The notes under the pieces: model-generated | Told to the model about the DNA's origin: nothing | The model's input: the letters and a program-made list of their open reading frames with translations, nothing else | Databases searched by the model: none | Translations under genes and position numbers: made by a program | Shown: one piece after another, positions 17,901 to 26,370 of the stretch | Layout: each line of letters opens with the position of its first letter | How positions within the stretch are numbered: the first letter of the stretch is position 1 | Virus record (IMG/VR): IMGVR_UViG_3300030099_004235 | Span: 1 to 49,670 of that record | DNA length: 49,670 nucleotides | Reading direction: 5' to 3' (one strand) | Source: a virus

Positions 17901-20900
17901 GAGGTTGCAGATCTTATATCTGAAAGATTCTATAGTTATGAGATGAAAGAATCTGATTTAAAAAGATTAAAGAATGTTAGTAAGCCTGAGTATCAACAGG
18001 TAGATATAGATGAAAAATCTATATTACAAGAAAACTCTGAACAAGCTGATGCAATTAGAGATAATGATGTAGCTATTGATGATACTGAGGTAGATGCAAG
18101 AGAAAGCATACAAAGAGCTATAGATAGAAGTTTAAACTTATTAGGTGTCCCTATTAGCATAAAGGAAAGAAACTCACTATTAAAAGCCATTACTACTAAT
18201 GATTATAATACTTGGTATTCAAATCATGCATTGCCTTTAATACAGTCTAAAAATAATAAATTAAATGTTAAACCTGATAATATTAATTTAAATAATCTTT
18301 ATTCATTTATTGTAAGTCAAGTTTCTACTAATAGAGATGATGAAAATAATGCAATAACAGATGTGTCATTAGTTAAGCATCAAGGCAAATATACATTAAA
18401 GAAAATTAAATCTGAGTCTATGACTTATAGTACAAAGTCTACATCAGGATTCAAGAAAAGTAAAAAACAAAATACTGTAGGATTTATATCTCATAATAAT
18501 GAAGATATATCTAAAGCATTAGAAGATATATTATTTATTAATGATTCAGACTTTTTTGTTCAATCAAATTTTGATAGCAATAATAATCCAGTAGCTAAAA
18601 AATCATATAGCTTTTTAAATTTAGCAGACTTAACTGCTTTAACCAGAAAGACAATAAAACATAAAGGTAAAAATGTTAAAGTTGTACCTTTATTTAGCAG
18701 AGGTGATTCAGGAAAAATTGCATTAGGTGTTATTAATGATAGACATATTAAACTAGCAAGTAATGACAAATCATATAACAATGCATTTAAATCATTTTAT
18801 GATTTAGGATATTTAGGAAAAGGTAAAGAGGCTGAAAAGCTATTACAACAATATCAAACAATAACTAAAAAAGAATTAAGAGAAAATGCATTAGCTACAT
18901 TTGATTATTTAAATAAATTTATACCAGGTTGGATTACTTATGACTTTGCAGAAGTTTTAAAAAGAATTAAAGTTCCACTCACACCTACATTTAGAAGAAC
19001 AGAAACTCCAGATGCAAAAGCTAGATTTATAAATATAAAAGACAGTAAGGGTGATTTAATGTCTAATAGTATTAATTTTAGATTTAATGGTAAAAAAGTT
19101 AATGGTATTAGAAATATTAAAGACTTAGGTAGTACACATATTGGAGACGGAAATACTCTTACAAGTAGAAGCTATGTTAGAAAAATTGCAAAGATATATG
19201 GACTTGATCCTGAGATAGGTAAAATTAAATCTGTTATGTATCATGTTGGAAATCAAATACAGAACAATAAAAGACTACCACTACAAGATGTTGATATGAT
19301 AATGTTAAAGCATCAACATAGTGTACCTGAAGCTGGTCTTGAAATATATGAAGGCAATGAGTTTGTAGCTAAAGTAGATCAAAATGGAGACATGATAGAT
19401 AAGAATGGTCAAGTTATAGATATGATTATGACAAATGATGAAGCTAAAATGGCAAGTGGTCAGTTTAATAATAAAGAGTTTGTTATTCCTGGCTCAGCAT
19501 TTGGTTTAGTAAAAATGTCTACAAAGAAACGAACTAATGTTAAGTTTCCATTACAATGGATGAATCATGTAGTAGATACTGATTTTATCAATAAGCTTGT
19601 AGATCAATATGCTGGACCTAAAAGTAAATCATATGGATTAATCAGAACTTTTATAAATGCAACTAAAAATCCTGAGACTTTAAAAAAGTTTACTAATGTT
19701 CTTGTTAAAGATTATGGCGAAGAAATGAGCCCTGCTTTAAATAAGAATGTTCAAATAGGTGGAGGATTGCATCCACAAAATATAGGTCCATTAGAAATAA
19801 TAGCTAAAGGTAAAATACTTAGCCCTGCATTTAATTTAGCAGGTCAGCCAGGTGCAATATTAGACTTTGCTCCTAATTATGCAGGTGACTTAGATGTAAA
19901 TGAAATAGCTGTAGACAAAGACTTTATTTTAAATAAGATAAAAGGTGCTGGCTTTAATAAAAATACTCCAATAAAAACTATTAATGACTATTTAAAGACT
20001 AAAGATATAAGAGTGCTGGGTTATAGAAGCCCTGTTGCATATTCTGGTGGTTCTAATTATTTAAGAATTAAAAGAGTACATGATGTAAAAGGTACAGTAC
20101 AACTGCATCACAGTATGACTTTTAGAAACATGGAAGGTGACTATGATGGAGATAGTTTTATATTAGTCAATGTTCCAACAGAATTAGATCAAGACTTTAA
20201 AGATTACTTTTCATCTAGAGAGTATCAAAAAAATATACAAGGTCTTGACTTAAAAAAGTATATTAAAAAGAAAAAGATTAATAAAGCTCATCCATTAGAT
20301 AGAAATCAAATAATAGAAGCTATGGTTTATTCTAATACAGCTATTGGTGAAATAGCTAGCACACAAACAGTTTATGGGTTAATGAAAAATAGTATAAATA
20401 GTTTTATAGTTGATGGTGTTAGTTATAGTATAAATGATAAAGTTAATTTTTTTGGTGAAGAAATGAGTGTTGATAGATTGCTTAGAATATATCTTCAAGC
20501 TGCTGTAGACAATCCTAAATTTTTATTATTAAAAGAATGGAAATACAATATAAACAATTTAAGATCAGTTTTATACAAAGAAACTGCTACTGGTGTTCCT
20601 TTGTCATTAAGATTTAAGCAAAGCAAACAAAAAAGAATATTTAGTTTTTCACCTTATAAAGCAATAAATAGTGAAATTTATAAAAAGTACAAAGGTGCTG
20701 TTCAAATAAGGGACATTACAGATGGAGATGCAAGATTAGATGTAGAAGCATTATTAAATGCAAGTGGATTTTATAATGATTTTATTGCAGATAGAAAAAA
20801 ATATTTTGATGATAAAGCAAATATATTAGGTAATTTTAAAGATAATGTAGGTTTATTAGAAGAAGTTGTAACTTTACCTAACAAAATATTTTATAAATAT

Positions 20901-21428
20901 CAGTCTAATATTAATAGTGATTCAAGAGTTACTCCTACAAAATTTACAGTTCATGAATATAAAGCTGCTCACAATCAAGCATTAGACAAATTAAAATATG
21001 ATGATAGGCTTCAAGAACTAAAAGATAAGATGGGTAATAAATTCAATTCTGCATATACATATGCTCAAGCTGTAGTAAAAGCAACAGAGAGTGCTTTAAT
21101 GACTGATAAGTTAAACACAAGACCAATTCAACCTATGAGTTGGGAGGCTAATGAAAAGTTAGTAGACATAAGGGTTAAAGCTTTGCCTGGACAAAAGATT
21201 GCTGGTTTAGAATCTGTTAAAAATGCTAGTAAAGAAGGATTAGAAGTGTTTACATTATCTGTGTTAAAACATACAACTAAGCTTGATCAACTAATACCAT
21301 CTGAATATTTACATCAACCTACAATTAAAAAGTATTATAATGCATTTACTGAACAACTTACAGGAAAGCCAACAGATAAAGAAATGAAAGATTTAGCTTT
21401 AGATCAAACAAAAGAAAGGCTTTGTTAA
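14997..21428 (+). CDS. Giant polyvalent virion protein with RNA polymerase-like and zinc-protease-like domains
   Basis: 2143 residues. In order: a short N-terminal domain (FTRNEFANIVRQKYPDTYA); small-residue-rich hydrophobic segments at about 145-200 and 330-355; an acidic linker (about 470-560); a coiled coil (about 620-720); a zincin motif HEYGH at 896-900; a lysine-rich helical part; a beta-barrel-like region with GDG near 1383-1385; and DYDGD at 1715-1719. The surroundings of DYDGD (QLHH, then GDYDGDSF, then NVP) parallel the beta-prime catalytic loop (QLHP, ADFDGDQM, HVP), whose three aspartates bind the catalytic magnesium. Known single-chain two-barrel enzymes (YonO, crAss-like phage virion polymerase) share this motif type. 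I infer an ejected virion RNA polymerase for early genes. The next gene starts in its stop (TAATG). Confidence 0.7.
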   Translation: MSSFTRNEFANIVRQKYPDTYASYDDNELVDKVLTDYPEYQPYVESPKPDFNPDFSDHLNKTWFNMKSMGVEIPQAAIGVASSFMMPDDQKVVMGWSEGLRDWSKQKQDEWIEEDPGIQAYLQWQQDTPMSIDNIWNFDMMMRGVTDLAPSVAAMMGTGFGAGAFLKAAGMSARAIGMGSQAMGITAMGAMEGSGAYAEAMQYLVDEKGIEPYKAVDTAANTAIATAVGNGLLEYYGINKLLKVAGVKEGAEKLLIPRLANKFIDNAIVTGTAKVSSVAVTEALTEATQSINQELLANVYKKYDGDPEKAFSSFLNDFIESAGSPETKESALSALAGTILTGGVGVLGGGILNAARSKRLLNNYKEKELNRQIIEDTVVEKEDKTPARDRDVVSISELVYGNKGVAQNEKKVIENIYDNDGGTPKRINYHVNKIINEGVDALHGVDPEQFVKKVEAFRDETLTDDILNQLKDVVKQEVLTDKDIEADDVILSDIEGQGIESAEVNQSASIDEIINNENVEVVNEEIIEIKDQEDLNDVIEQNPDLIDDTAEPVQAKEGTQQQAKFIKDKPEIKVGDTVQWTTEGVDQFKVPRKITGLYDGYVTVEGSKTGIPINQISKIKIKDKSGQQKQLSPDEIKYNEIQARIKDIDKELKENKEIQDHLKKEYPGFKPDAKRNREIKNLKEEKSILQEQASAMEAVLDERKAERKVEDTVEKPKKKKVITEKLSDWEKGDSWGMRARAQAVKALAKTGLLNLRKDLEEPKVDYRYARSNIIADRLEERGIIKPYRDKDNKYVGGKFVITDKFKGKTAEEIFQATFKDNEIVYKYQQAKKGELLSDNKELSERLQKRLGKKFRYVKAKGLQQVFDEDGREVAGRAFGNAVEWSKGKATIDTIPHEYGHIYIKIMKDSRSVKEGIKRFGSEEKLVQYMGEYYANKMKDKSLKSKFKTWLRKFKNELKRFFKVAMTDKEVADLISERFYSYEMKESDLKRLKNVSKPEYQQVDIDEKSILQENSEQADAIRDNDVAIDDTEVDARESIQRAIDRSLNLLGVPISIKERNSLLKAITTNDYNTWYSNHALPLIQSKNNKLNVKPDNINLNNLYSFIVSQVSTNRDDENNAITDVSLVKHQGKYTLKKIKSESMTYSTKSTSGFKKSKKQNTVGFISHNNEDISKALEDILFINDSDFFVQSNFDSNNNPVAKKSYSFLNLADLTALTRKTIKHKGKNVKVVPLFSRGDSGKIALGVINDRHIKLASNDKSYNNAFKSFYDLGYLGKGKEAEKLLQQYQTITKKELRENALATFDYLNKFIPGWITYDFAEVLKRIKVPLTPTFRRTETPDAKARFINIKDSKGDLMSNSINFRFNGKKVNGIRNIKDLGSTHIGDGNTLTSRSYVRKIAKIYGLDPEIGKIKSVMYHVGNQIQNNKRLPLQDVDMIMLKHQHSVPEAGLEIYEGNEFVAKVDQNGDMIDKNGQVIDMIMTNDEAKMASGQFNNKEFVIPGSAFGLVKMSTKKRTNVKFPLQWMNHVVDTDFINKLVDQYAGPKSKSYGLIRTFINATKNPETLKKFTNVLVKDYGEEMSPALNKNVQIGGGLHPQNIGPLEIIAKGKILSPAFNLAGQPGAILDFAPNYAGDLDVNEIAVDKDFILNKIKGAGFNKNTPIKTINDYLKTKDIRVLGYRSPVAYSGGSNYLRIKRVHDVKGTVQLHHSMTFRNMEGDYDGDSFILVNVPTELDQDFKDYFSSREYQKNIQGLDLKKYIKKKKINKAHPLDRNQIIEAMVYSNTAIGEIASTQTVYGLMKNSINSFIVDGVSYSINDKVNFFGEEMSVDRLLRIYLQAAVDNPKFLLLKEWKYNINNLRSVLYKETATGVPLSLRFKQSKQKRIFSFSPYKAINSEIYKKYKGAVQIRDITDGDARLDVEALLNASGFYNDFIADRKKYFDDKANILGNFKDNVGLLEEVVTLPNKIFYKYQSNINSDSRVTPTKFTVHEYKAAHNQALDKLKYDDRLQELKDKMGNKFNSAYTYAQAVVKATESALMTDKLNTRPIQPMSWEANEKLVDIRVKALPGQKIAGLESVKNASKEGLEVFTLSVLKHTTKLDQLIPSEYLHQPTIKKYYNAFTEQLTGKPTDKEMKDLALDQTKERLC

Positions 21429-24400
21429 TGATATATAAAGCATGTAAAGCAATTAATGATACAATTAAAGGTGAGTCAAGTGATTCTATAAATACTAATT
21501 TTGTTATTAAAGATACTATAAATACTAAGTTTCCTGTAACAAAAGATGTAAAAAAAGTATTCCAAAATATAGCAGATGAAATAGTAAAACAATATGGCAA
21601 GACTGCTATCCCAGAAAAAGAACTAGATAAGTTGCTTAATCAAAAGCTTAAAGGTCAAAAAGAGCCAAAGAAATTAGCTACAATATTTAAAATACAAACA
21701 CTTCTTAATAATAAGCTTATATTAGAAATATTTTCTAAAGACTTTAAATATGAAGGCATATCAGCTAGTACAAAAGGAATTAAAGGTAATTATAATGGTA
21801 ATATATTTTTAGACACATTACCTATCAATACTATAGGCAAATTTTATCACAAGTTAATAGCATTTGAAAATGCAAAAGTTAAGGAAAACTTTACAGGATC
21901 TTTTGGCAATGCTATGGTTAGTTTATCTACACCAAGAAATATGAGATGGAAAGATAGAACTGGAGCTATAGCAGTTATTGTTAATGCAGTAGAAACATTT
22001 TTAGTATCTGTTAATCAACACATATCTAAATATATGGGTAATCCTACAAATAAAAAGATGAGTGATATTTATCAACAAGTCCAGAATATAGCTGGAGTTC
22101 CTGGTCAAGATGATGAAAATAGATTAAAAGCTGTTAAGTTATTTAGTAGAATAATGAGTGGTTGGATGTCAATAGAAAATGGAACAATAATGATTAACTC
22201 TTCTGTTGGAATAAGTTCAGATCCTAATGATAAGAGATATACTAATTCTGAGTATTATACTTTTGATAAAGAGTATAATGTATGGAGATATACATCTACT
22301 AATGACAAAGTTAAAGACTTTCAAAACAAAGTATTGTTTTCAGATTATGTTTTAGGTAAAACATTAAATAAAACAGATAAAGCATTTTTCAATAAGATAA
22401 AGAAAGATCCTGAAGCTGTTAAAAGATTTTTAAGTTATGGTAAAACAAATAAAGAAGTTAAGTTTGTATTGCAAGCTATAGAATTAAATAAGTTAAAATT
22501 ATCAGCTGAAAAAATTAAAGTATTGCAAGAACAAATAACTAGGGCTAGAAAGATACATAGCTCTGTATTTAATAATGTTAAAAGTGAATTTGAAAAGCTA
22601 GATTCAGAGCTTAGAACAGAGCTTACTACATGGCTACCTAAGATAAAAGATCCTAAAGTTTACAAATCTTTAACAATAGCTTTTATTACAGGGGATTTTA
22701 ATGCTGTAAATAATAAAGGTGAGTATTGGATTAAAGATCCTAATGATAGAAGAATAGGTAAGTACTTACATGACAAGTTTGGCAAGACAGTTATTTTAAA
22801 TGTATTTGAAAATGGTCTTGTTAATTTAAAAGAAAGAAAAAATAGTTTCCCTACTATTTATCAGAATGAAGATTTAAGATTTCACTATGATGAAATGATT
22901 AATGATAATAAAGAATTAATAAATAATTATGAAGACAAGATTAAAAATACTCCTGTCAAAGATAGAAAGCCACTGCTTGAAGAATTTGATGAAGCTAAGG
23001 CTAATTTAGCTAGACTAGAAAATACATTAGGCAAGTTAGATGAAGCTATGGAAGATCCTATATGGCATAGAAAAATATATAGTAGTAATGATGCTAAAAG
23101 TTTTAGAAGAATTACAAACTCTATTGACATTAGAGAATCAAGAGATGATGTTTCATTGTATCGTGATTACTTAACTAATTTATATTCTACACTAGAAAGA
23201 GGTAAGCTAGCAAGGAAAGCTATTAGAGCTGTAAGACAAGCTGATCCTAATTTAGATGGTAGCAATAAAGAAGTGGTTGATTATATATTAGGTTTATATG
23301 ATACTACTTTGCACAAACCAGAGGCAAGAGCTAATGTGTTTGGTGCTGATTTAAGTTTAAGAAATGTTTATGAAGGATTTTTTAAAAAATTACCATTTAA
23401 AGTTGATGAGTATAAATTAGATAGATATGTAAGAACAATAAGTGCAGCTATTACAGGTAGATATTTAGGTGGTTACAGTACAGCTGTATTAAATAAAACA
23501 GCTACATTGCAAAAAGCTATACATGTAGGATGGAAAAGATATTCTCAAGCATCTGACAATTTAAATTCTTATAAAGAAGGTTTAGATTCTATAATTCAGG
23601 ACTCAGGTATATTAGACTTTGGTGATTTCTTTTCTAATAGTTTAGTTCAAGATTTAACTCAAAGAGATAATATATCTTTAGAAAATGCTTTAGCTATAAC
23701 TGAATTACAGTTTGAATATTGGAACAATATTAATAAAGGTATGTCTAAAAAAGCTGCTGAAAAAATATTTAGAGATAAATGTTATATTAATGCTAAGAAC
23801 ATACCAGCCTATAAAGATTTAAAGACTAGAAAAAGAACATTAAGAGAAAAAAAGTTAAAGAAAATAGTTGATAGATGGGCTAACTGGGCTATAACTAAAG
23901 AGTATCAAGCTTATCCTATAAGAGATATTACAGAGGATCAATATAAATTATTTAAACAAGCTATAAGAAAAATAAATAGTTTGCCTGCCAAAACATTTGA
24001 AAGCATAAATAAAACTATGTTAGATGTTTTAGGAACTACATTTACAATGAGTGGATCTGAAAAAGAATTAAGATCCCATAGTTTTGTTATAGGTATTGAT
24101 TTAGCTATTAATGCTGGCATTTTAGATAAAGACTTTTATTTTAAATTGCAAAACAATCAATTGACAAATGAAGACAAAATACAAGCTATAGAAATAGGTA
24201 GAGAGATGACTAGAGTTTTAGACTTTGGATTATCTAATCAAGATATAGGTGAAATAGGTAGGTTTGCAGGTGGTATAAACACAAAGTTTACCATATGGGC
24301 ACAACAAAAATTTGGTTATGATTCAAGATTGTTTAGAGATGCCTACAGATCAATGAAGATTAAAGAAGGCAATCCTTTATTTAATACAATGAAAGAACTA

Positions 24401-24901
24401 CGATCATCTATGTCATTAACCAATCCATCTAAAGCTTGGGAAAAAAATGCTGACATAGCTAGACTTAGAAATTTTATCTTGATGCAAGGACCTTTGACTT
24501 TAATTATGGATTTAGTTTTGTTTAGTCCTATTGGAGGCCCTTTTTTAAGAAGACTACCTATTATCAGAAATACTTTTGCTATTAAAATAATGTCAGGAAT
24601 AAGTTCTGATTTATTATCTTTAACAGTTAGTACTCCACTATACATATTAATGGCTATGATGTCAGATTGGGATGAAGAAGATGTTCAAGAAGATTTATTT
24701 TATAAGTTTAAAAAGATACCATTTTTAGGATATGGTTATGGATTTGCATTAGATACAATGTATTTATTATTAGGTATTGCTACAGACATGGAAGAAGAAG
24801 ATGCACTGAAGAAGGCAAATAAATTGGTAGGACCATTTATTCCATTGCCTCCTCCAGCTGCAATCGCTGTAGAAGAAGCTGTAGATATGATTGCTGATTA
24901 A
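21428..24901 (+). CDS. Giant companion ejection-type protein, 1157 aa
   Basis: The ATG at 21428 overlaps the stop of the giant RNA polymerase-like gene; an in-frame TTG six bases earlier is less likely. Mostly helical and lysine-rich, with a coiled coil near 495-540. The C-terminal region contains GRFAGGINTKFTIWAQQKFG, which resembles the PLxRFG-type end of polyvalent phage proteins, followed by hydrophobic segments near residues 1020-1095 (LILMDLVLF-like and LTVSTPLYILMAMM). It may extend the ejected polyprotein or form a membrane channel with it. The stop TAA at 24899-24901 shares bases with the stop of the convergent leftward gene, and no terminator lies between. Confidence 0.6.
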   Translation: MIYKACKAINDTIKGESSDSINTNFVIKDTINTKFPVTKDVKKVFQNIADEIVKQYGKTAIPEKELDKLLNQKLKGQKEPKKLATIFKIQTLLNNKLILEIFSKDFKYEGISASTKGIKGNYNGNIFLDTLPINTIGKFYHKLIAFENAKVKENFTGSFGNAMVSLSTPRNMRWKDRTGAIAVIVNAVETFLVSVNQHISKYMGNPTNKKMSDIYQQVQNIAGVPGQDDENRLKAVKLFSRIMSGWMSIENGTIMINSSVGISSDPNDKRYTNSEYYTFDKEYNVWRYTSTNDKVKDFQNKVLFSDYVLGKTLNKTDKAFFNKIKKDPEAVKRFLSYGKTNKEVKFVLQAIELNKLKLSAEKIKVLQEQITRARKIHSSVFNNVKSEFEKLDSELRTELTTWLPKIKDPKVYKSLTIAFITGDFNAVNNKGEYWIKDPNDRRIGKYLHDKFGKTVILNVFENGLVNLKERKNSFPTIYQNEDLRFHYDEMINDNKELINNYEDKIKNTPVKDRKPLLEEFDEAKANLARLENTLGKLDEAMEDPIWHRKIYSSNDAKSFRRITNSIDIRESRDDVSLYRDYLTNLYSTLERGKLARKAIRAVRQADPNLDGSNKEVVDYILGLYDTTLHKPEARANVFGADLSLRNVYEGFFKKLPFKVDEYKLDRYVRTISAAITGRYLGGYSTAVLNKTATLQKAIHVGWKRYSQASDNLNSYKEGLDSIIQDSGILDFGDFFSNSLVQDLTQRDNISLENALAITELQFEYWNNINKGMSKKAAEKIFRDKCYINAKNIPAYKDLKTRKRTLREKKLKKIVDRWANWAITKEYQAYPIRDITEDQYKLFKQAIRKINSLPAKTFESINKTMLDVLGTTFTMSGSEKELRSHSFVIGIDLAINAGILDKDFYFKLQNNQLTNEDKIQAIEIGREMTRVLDFGLSNQDIGEIGRFAGGINTKFTIWAQQKFGYDSRLFRDAYRSMKIKEGNPLFNTMKELRSSMSLTNPSKAWEKNADIARLRNFILMQGPLTLIMDLVLFSPIGGPFLRRLPIIRNTFAIKIMSGISSDLLSLTVSTPLYILMAMMSDWDEEDVQEDLFYKFKKIPFLGYGYGFALDTMYLLLGIATDMEEEDALKKANKLVGPFIPLPPPAAIAVEEAVDMIAD

Positions 24902-25065
24902 TCTTTAAGCTTTATCTGTTTATTTCTATTGTGCAATCTTTTGATTAAAGAATCAAACATTTTATCTTTAACTTCTTTTTTGACATAAGGACTATCTAAC
25001 TTAAATAAGATATACATAAACTCTTCTACATCTTTATTAGTCTTTATCCACTCTTGATTTGTCAT
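24898..25065 (-). CDS. 55-aa hypothetical protein, last gene of leftward unit
   Basis: ATG at 25065 with AAGGAAG five bases upstream. The charged helical product (MTNQEWIKTNKDVEEFMYIL...) has no known motif. It overlaps the nuclease gene by 29 bases, and its stop (24898-24900) overlaps the stop of the convergent giant gene. Confidence 0.6.
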   Translation of the reverse strand: MTNQEWIKTNKDVEEFMYILFKLDSPYVKKEVKDKMFDSLIKRLHNRNKQIKLKD

Positions 25066-25408
25066 ACAACTTCCTTATCATTGTGATAAAAGTTTCAATA
25101 GGTATGCATGCATAAGGATTTTTTCTGTTCTTCTTAACTATAAGTACTGGGGTGAGCTCTTCTTTGCAATTGACTTCACATTGTTCTACTGATGACCAGA
25201 ATTGTAATCTTTCTACATTCTTACATTCAAAACTATAAGGTATTAACTTTCTAGCTGCAGGTGATAAAACAATATCTTCTCCTGTCATACCCATAGTTTG
25301 TGATTTTATATCATCTTCTTCAAGTGAAGGAAATGCATCTCTCAATGCATCCCTTACCATATTTTGTAACTTTCTTCCTTTTGCCTTACTACTTTTAGGA
25401 CTGCCCAT
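25037..25408 (-). CDS. PD-(D/E)XK-type nuclease
   Basis: 123 residues. A basic N-terminus (KSSKAKGRKLQNMVRDAL) and a helix are followed by GEDIVLSP (Asp45) and FECKN (Glu61 to Lys63), the D...ExK arrangement of PD-(D/E)XK nucleases, then a strand PVLIVKK. The size and layout fit small phage Holliday-junction-resolvase or VRR-like endonucleases. It probably trims or resolves branched replicated DNA before packaging. The start abuts the stop of the 88-aa gene (a few bases shared). It lies at the far end of the replication/recombination operon. Confidence 0.65.
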   Translation of the reverse strand: MGSPKSSKAKGRKLQNMVRDALRDAFPSLEEDDIKSQTMGMTGEDIVLSPAARKLIPYSFECKNVERLQFWSSVEQCEVNCKEELTPVLIVKKNRKNPYACIPIETFITMIRKLYDKSRVDKD

Positions 25409-25674
25409 TATTTAAACAAGTCTTCTAACGATACTTCCTTTGCTTTTTCTATATCATTTTTTAATGAGCTGTTTACTTCTTCAGTAAAGCTAATAAAGAC
25501 TGATTGATCTTCTTTTCCATATTTTCCTTGTTTTATCCAGCCAGTCATTAGCATTTCTTTACCTTCTATTGTTGCAGTCCCTTTGAAGAAAGGACTATTC
25601 TTACCATTAGGATCATGTTTTTTCCATCTATTTAACCAACCTGTTCCTAGGTCTTTCCATCTACTTCCTGCCAT
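25408..25674 (-). CDS. 88-aa hypothetical protein
   Basis: Starts with a good AAGGAG ribosome site. The sequence (SRWKDLGTGWLNRWKKHDPNGK, then TGWIKQGKYGKEDQSVFISF) looks beta-rich and could be a small OB-fold-like nucleic-acid binder, but no family is recognised. Its place next to the nuclease suggests a DNA-related role. Confidence 0.55.
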   Translation of the reverse strand: MAGSRWKDLGTGWLNRWKKHDPNGKNSPFFKGTATIEGKEMLMTGWIKQGKYGKEDQSVFISFTEEVNSSLKNDIEKAKEVSLEDLFK

Positions 25675-25693
25675 CTTGTTCTCCTTATTTTAA

Positions 25694-25709
25694 ACCCTAA
25701 CACAAAAAG
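25694..25709 (-). promoter_or_regulatory. Copy 5 of repeated intergenic motif
   Basis: On the minus strand CTTTTTGTGTTAGGGT directly follows the stop of the 58-aa gene and precedes the ribosome site of the 88-aa gene. It is the most diverged of five related copies, but it shares the following GTTTAAA...AGGAGAACA context with copy 3. CCTAAC/GTTAGG here can also form a 6-bp hairpin. Confidence 0.4.
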
Positions 25710-25886
25710 TTAGGATTGCTTCTTTATTTTATTTGGATACATTTTTAAGTAAGCTTCTATCCACCAGCAATTGCCAGAAGCTTTTTTAGCTATTGATAAT
25801 CTTCTTTGATGAGATGTTTTTGAGTCTTTATATATGCTGTTTGATTTTCTTTTCTTCTGTATCTTTCTTTCTGGAAACTTTGACAT
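25710..25886 (-). CDS. 58-aa basic hypothetical protein
   Basis: ATG at 25886, stop at 25710. Very basic (FPERKIQKKRKSNSIYKDS), with a WW pair near residue 41. The start lies inside the frame that follows the in-frame TGA of the upstream zinc-ribbon ORF. A small nucleic-acid-binding protein is possible. Confidence 0.45.
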   Translation of the reverse strand: MSKFPERKIQKKRKSNSIYKDSKTSHQRRLSIAKKASGNCWWIEAYLKMYPNKIKKQS

Positions 25887-25938
25887 TTACTATTTCTCTT
25901 TCATTTTGATCAACCTGATCAATGTCTTGTCCCTCTTC

Positions 25939-26031
25939 TCAATTCATGGTATAACCACAATTTTGACATTGATAATGACAGTTTAATATATAAACATTTT
26001 CATTACATATCATACAGTTACCTATTTTCAT
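25939..26031 (-). CDS. 30-aa zinc-ribbon ORF with readable frame beyond its TGA
   Basis: ATG at 26031 overlaps the end of the HNH gene by 14 bases. The peptide has two Cys pairs, CMIC and CQNC, as in a zinc ribbon. It stops at TGA (25939-25941), but the same frame continues with an acidic tail (EEGQDIDQVDQNERE) to a TAA near 25830. Small phage zinc-ribbon proteins commonly have such an acidic tail, so the TGA may be a nonsense change, a readthrough site or the true end. Confidence 0.45.
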   Translation of the reverse strand: MKIGNCMICNENVYILNCHYQCQNCGYTMN

Positions 26032-26332
26032 ATTCTGTTTTCCATTTCCAATATTTTATGTATATTTTTTTACACAGCTTACAAGCATCACATCTACAAC
26101 CCATGCTATATGAAACATAGCTAGGATGATTATTTATTGATGTTGCTGCTTTAGCTGAATTGCATGACAAATGTGAGTAAGCAATATTGTCTATATCCCA
26201 AAACAAATCATTAGAATTATCAAGCCAAGATTCTATGTGGTCAATAGATAAATCTTTGTAGTTATCTATTTTTTCATCACATCTTAAACAATAGTTTAAT
26301 TCTAGTTTTTGAACCAAACTAAAGAACAACAT
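26018..26332 (-). CDS. HNH endonuclease-like protein
   Basis: 104 residues from the ATG at 26332. It has the HNH layout: CLRC, then LSIDHIESWL with the DH pair, then IAYSHLSCNSAKA, and a second Cys cluster (CRCDACKLCKK). Upstream of the ATG the frame stays open to 26410 and encodes a helix-turn-helix-like stretch (SKQLGISYSTASNRLKK), which is common in front of phage HNH domains, but there is no ATG, GTG or TTG in it. The true product may be longer through an unusual start or a frameshift from the overlapping 75-aa ORF. Possible roles are a homing-type or DNA-processing nuclease. Confidence 0.65.
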   Translation of the reverse strand: MLFFSLVQKLELNYCLRCDEKIDNYKDLSIDHIESWLDNSNDLFWDIDNIAYSHLSCNSAKAATSINNHPSYVSYSMGCRCDACKLCKKIYIKYWKWKTEYENR

Positions 26333-26370
26333 TTTTTTTAATCTATTAGATGCTGTACTGTAAGATATCC

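Noticed and set aside
14997-21428. N4-type single-subunit virion RNA polymerase
   Set aside because: I see no T7/N4-like polymerase motifs; the acidic DYDGD context fits the two-barrel type instead.
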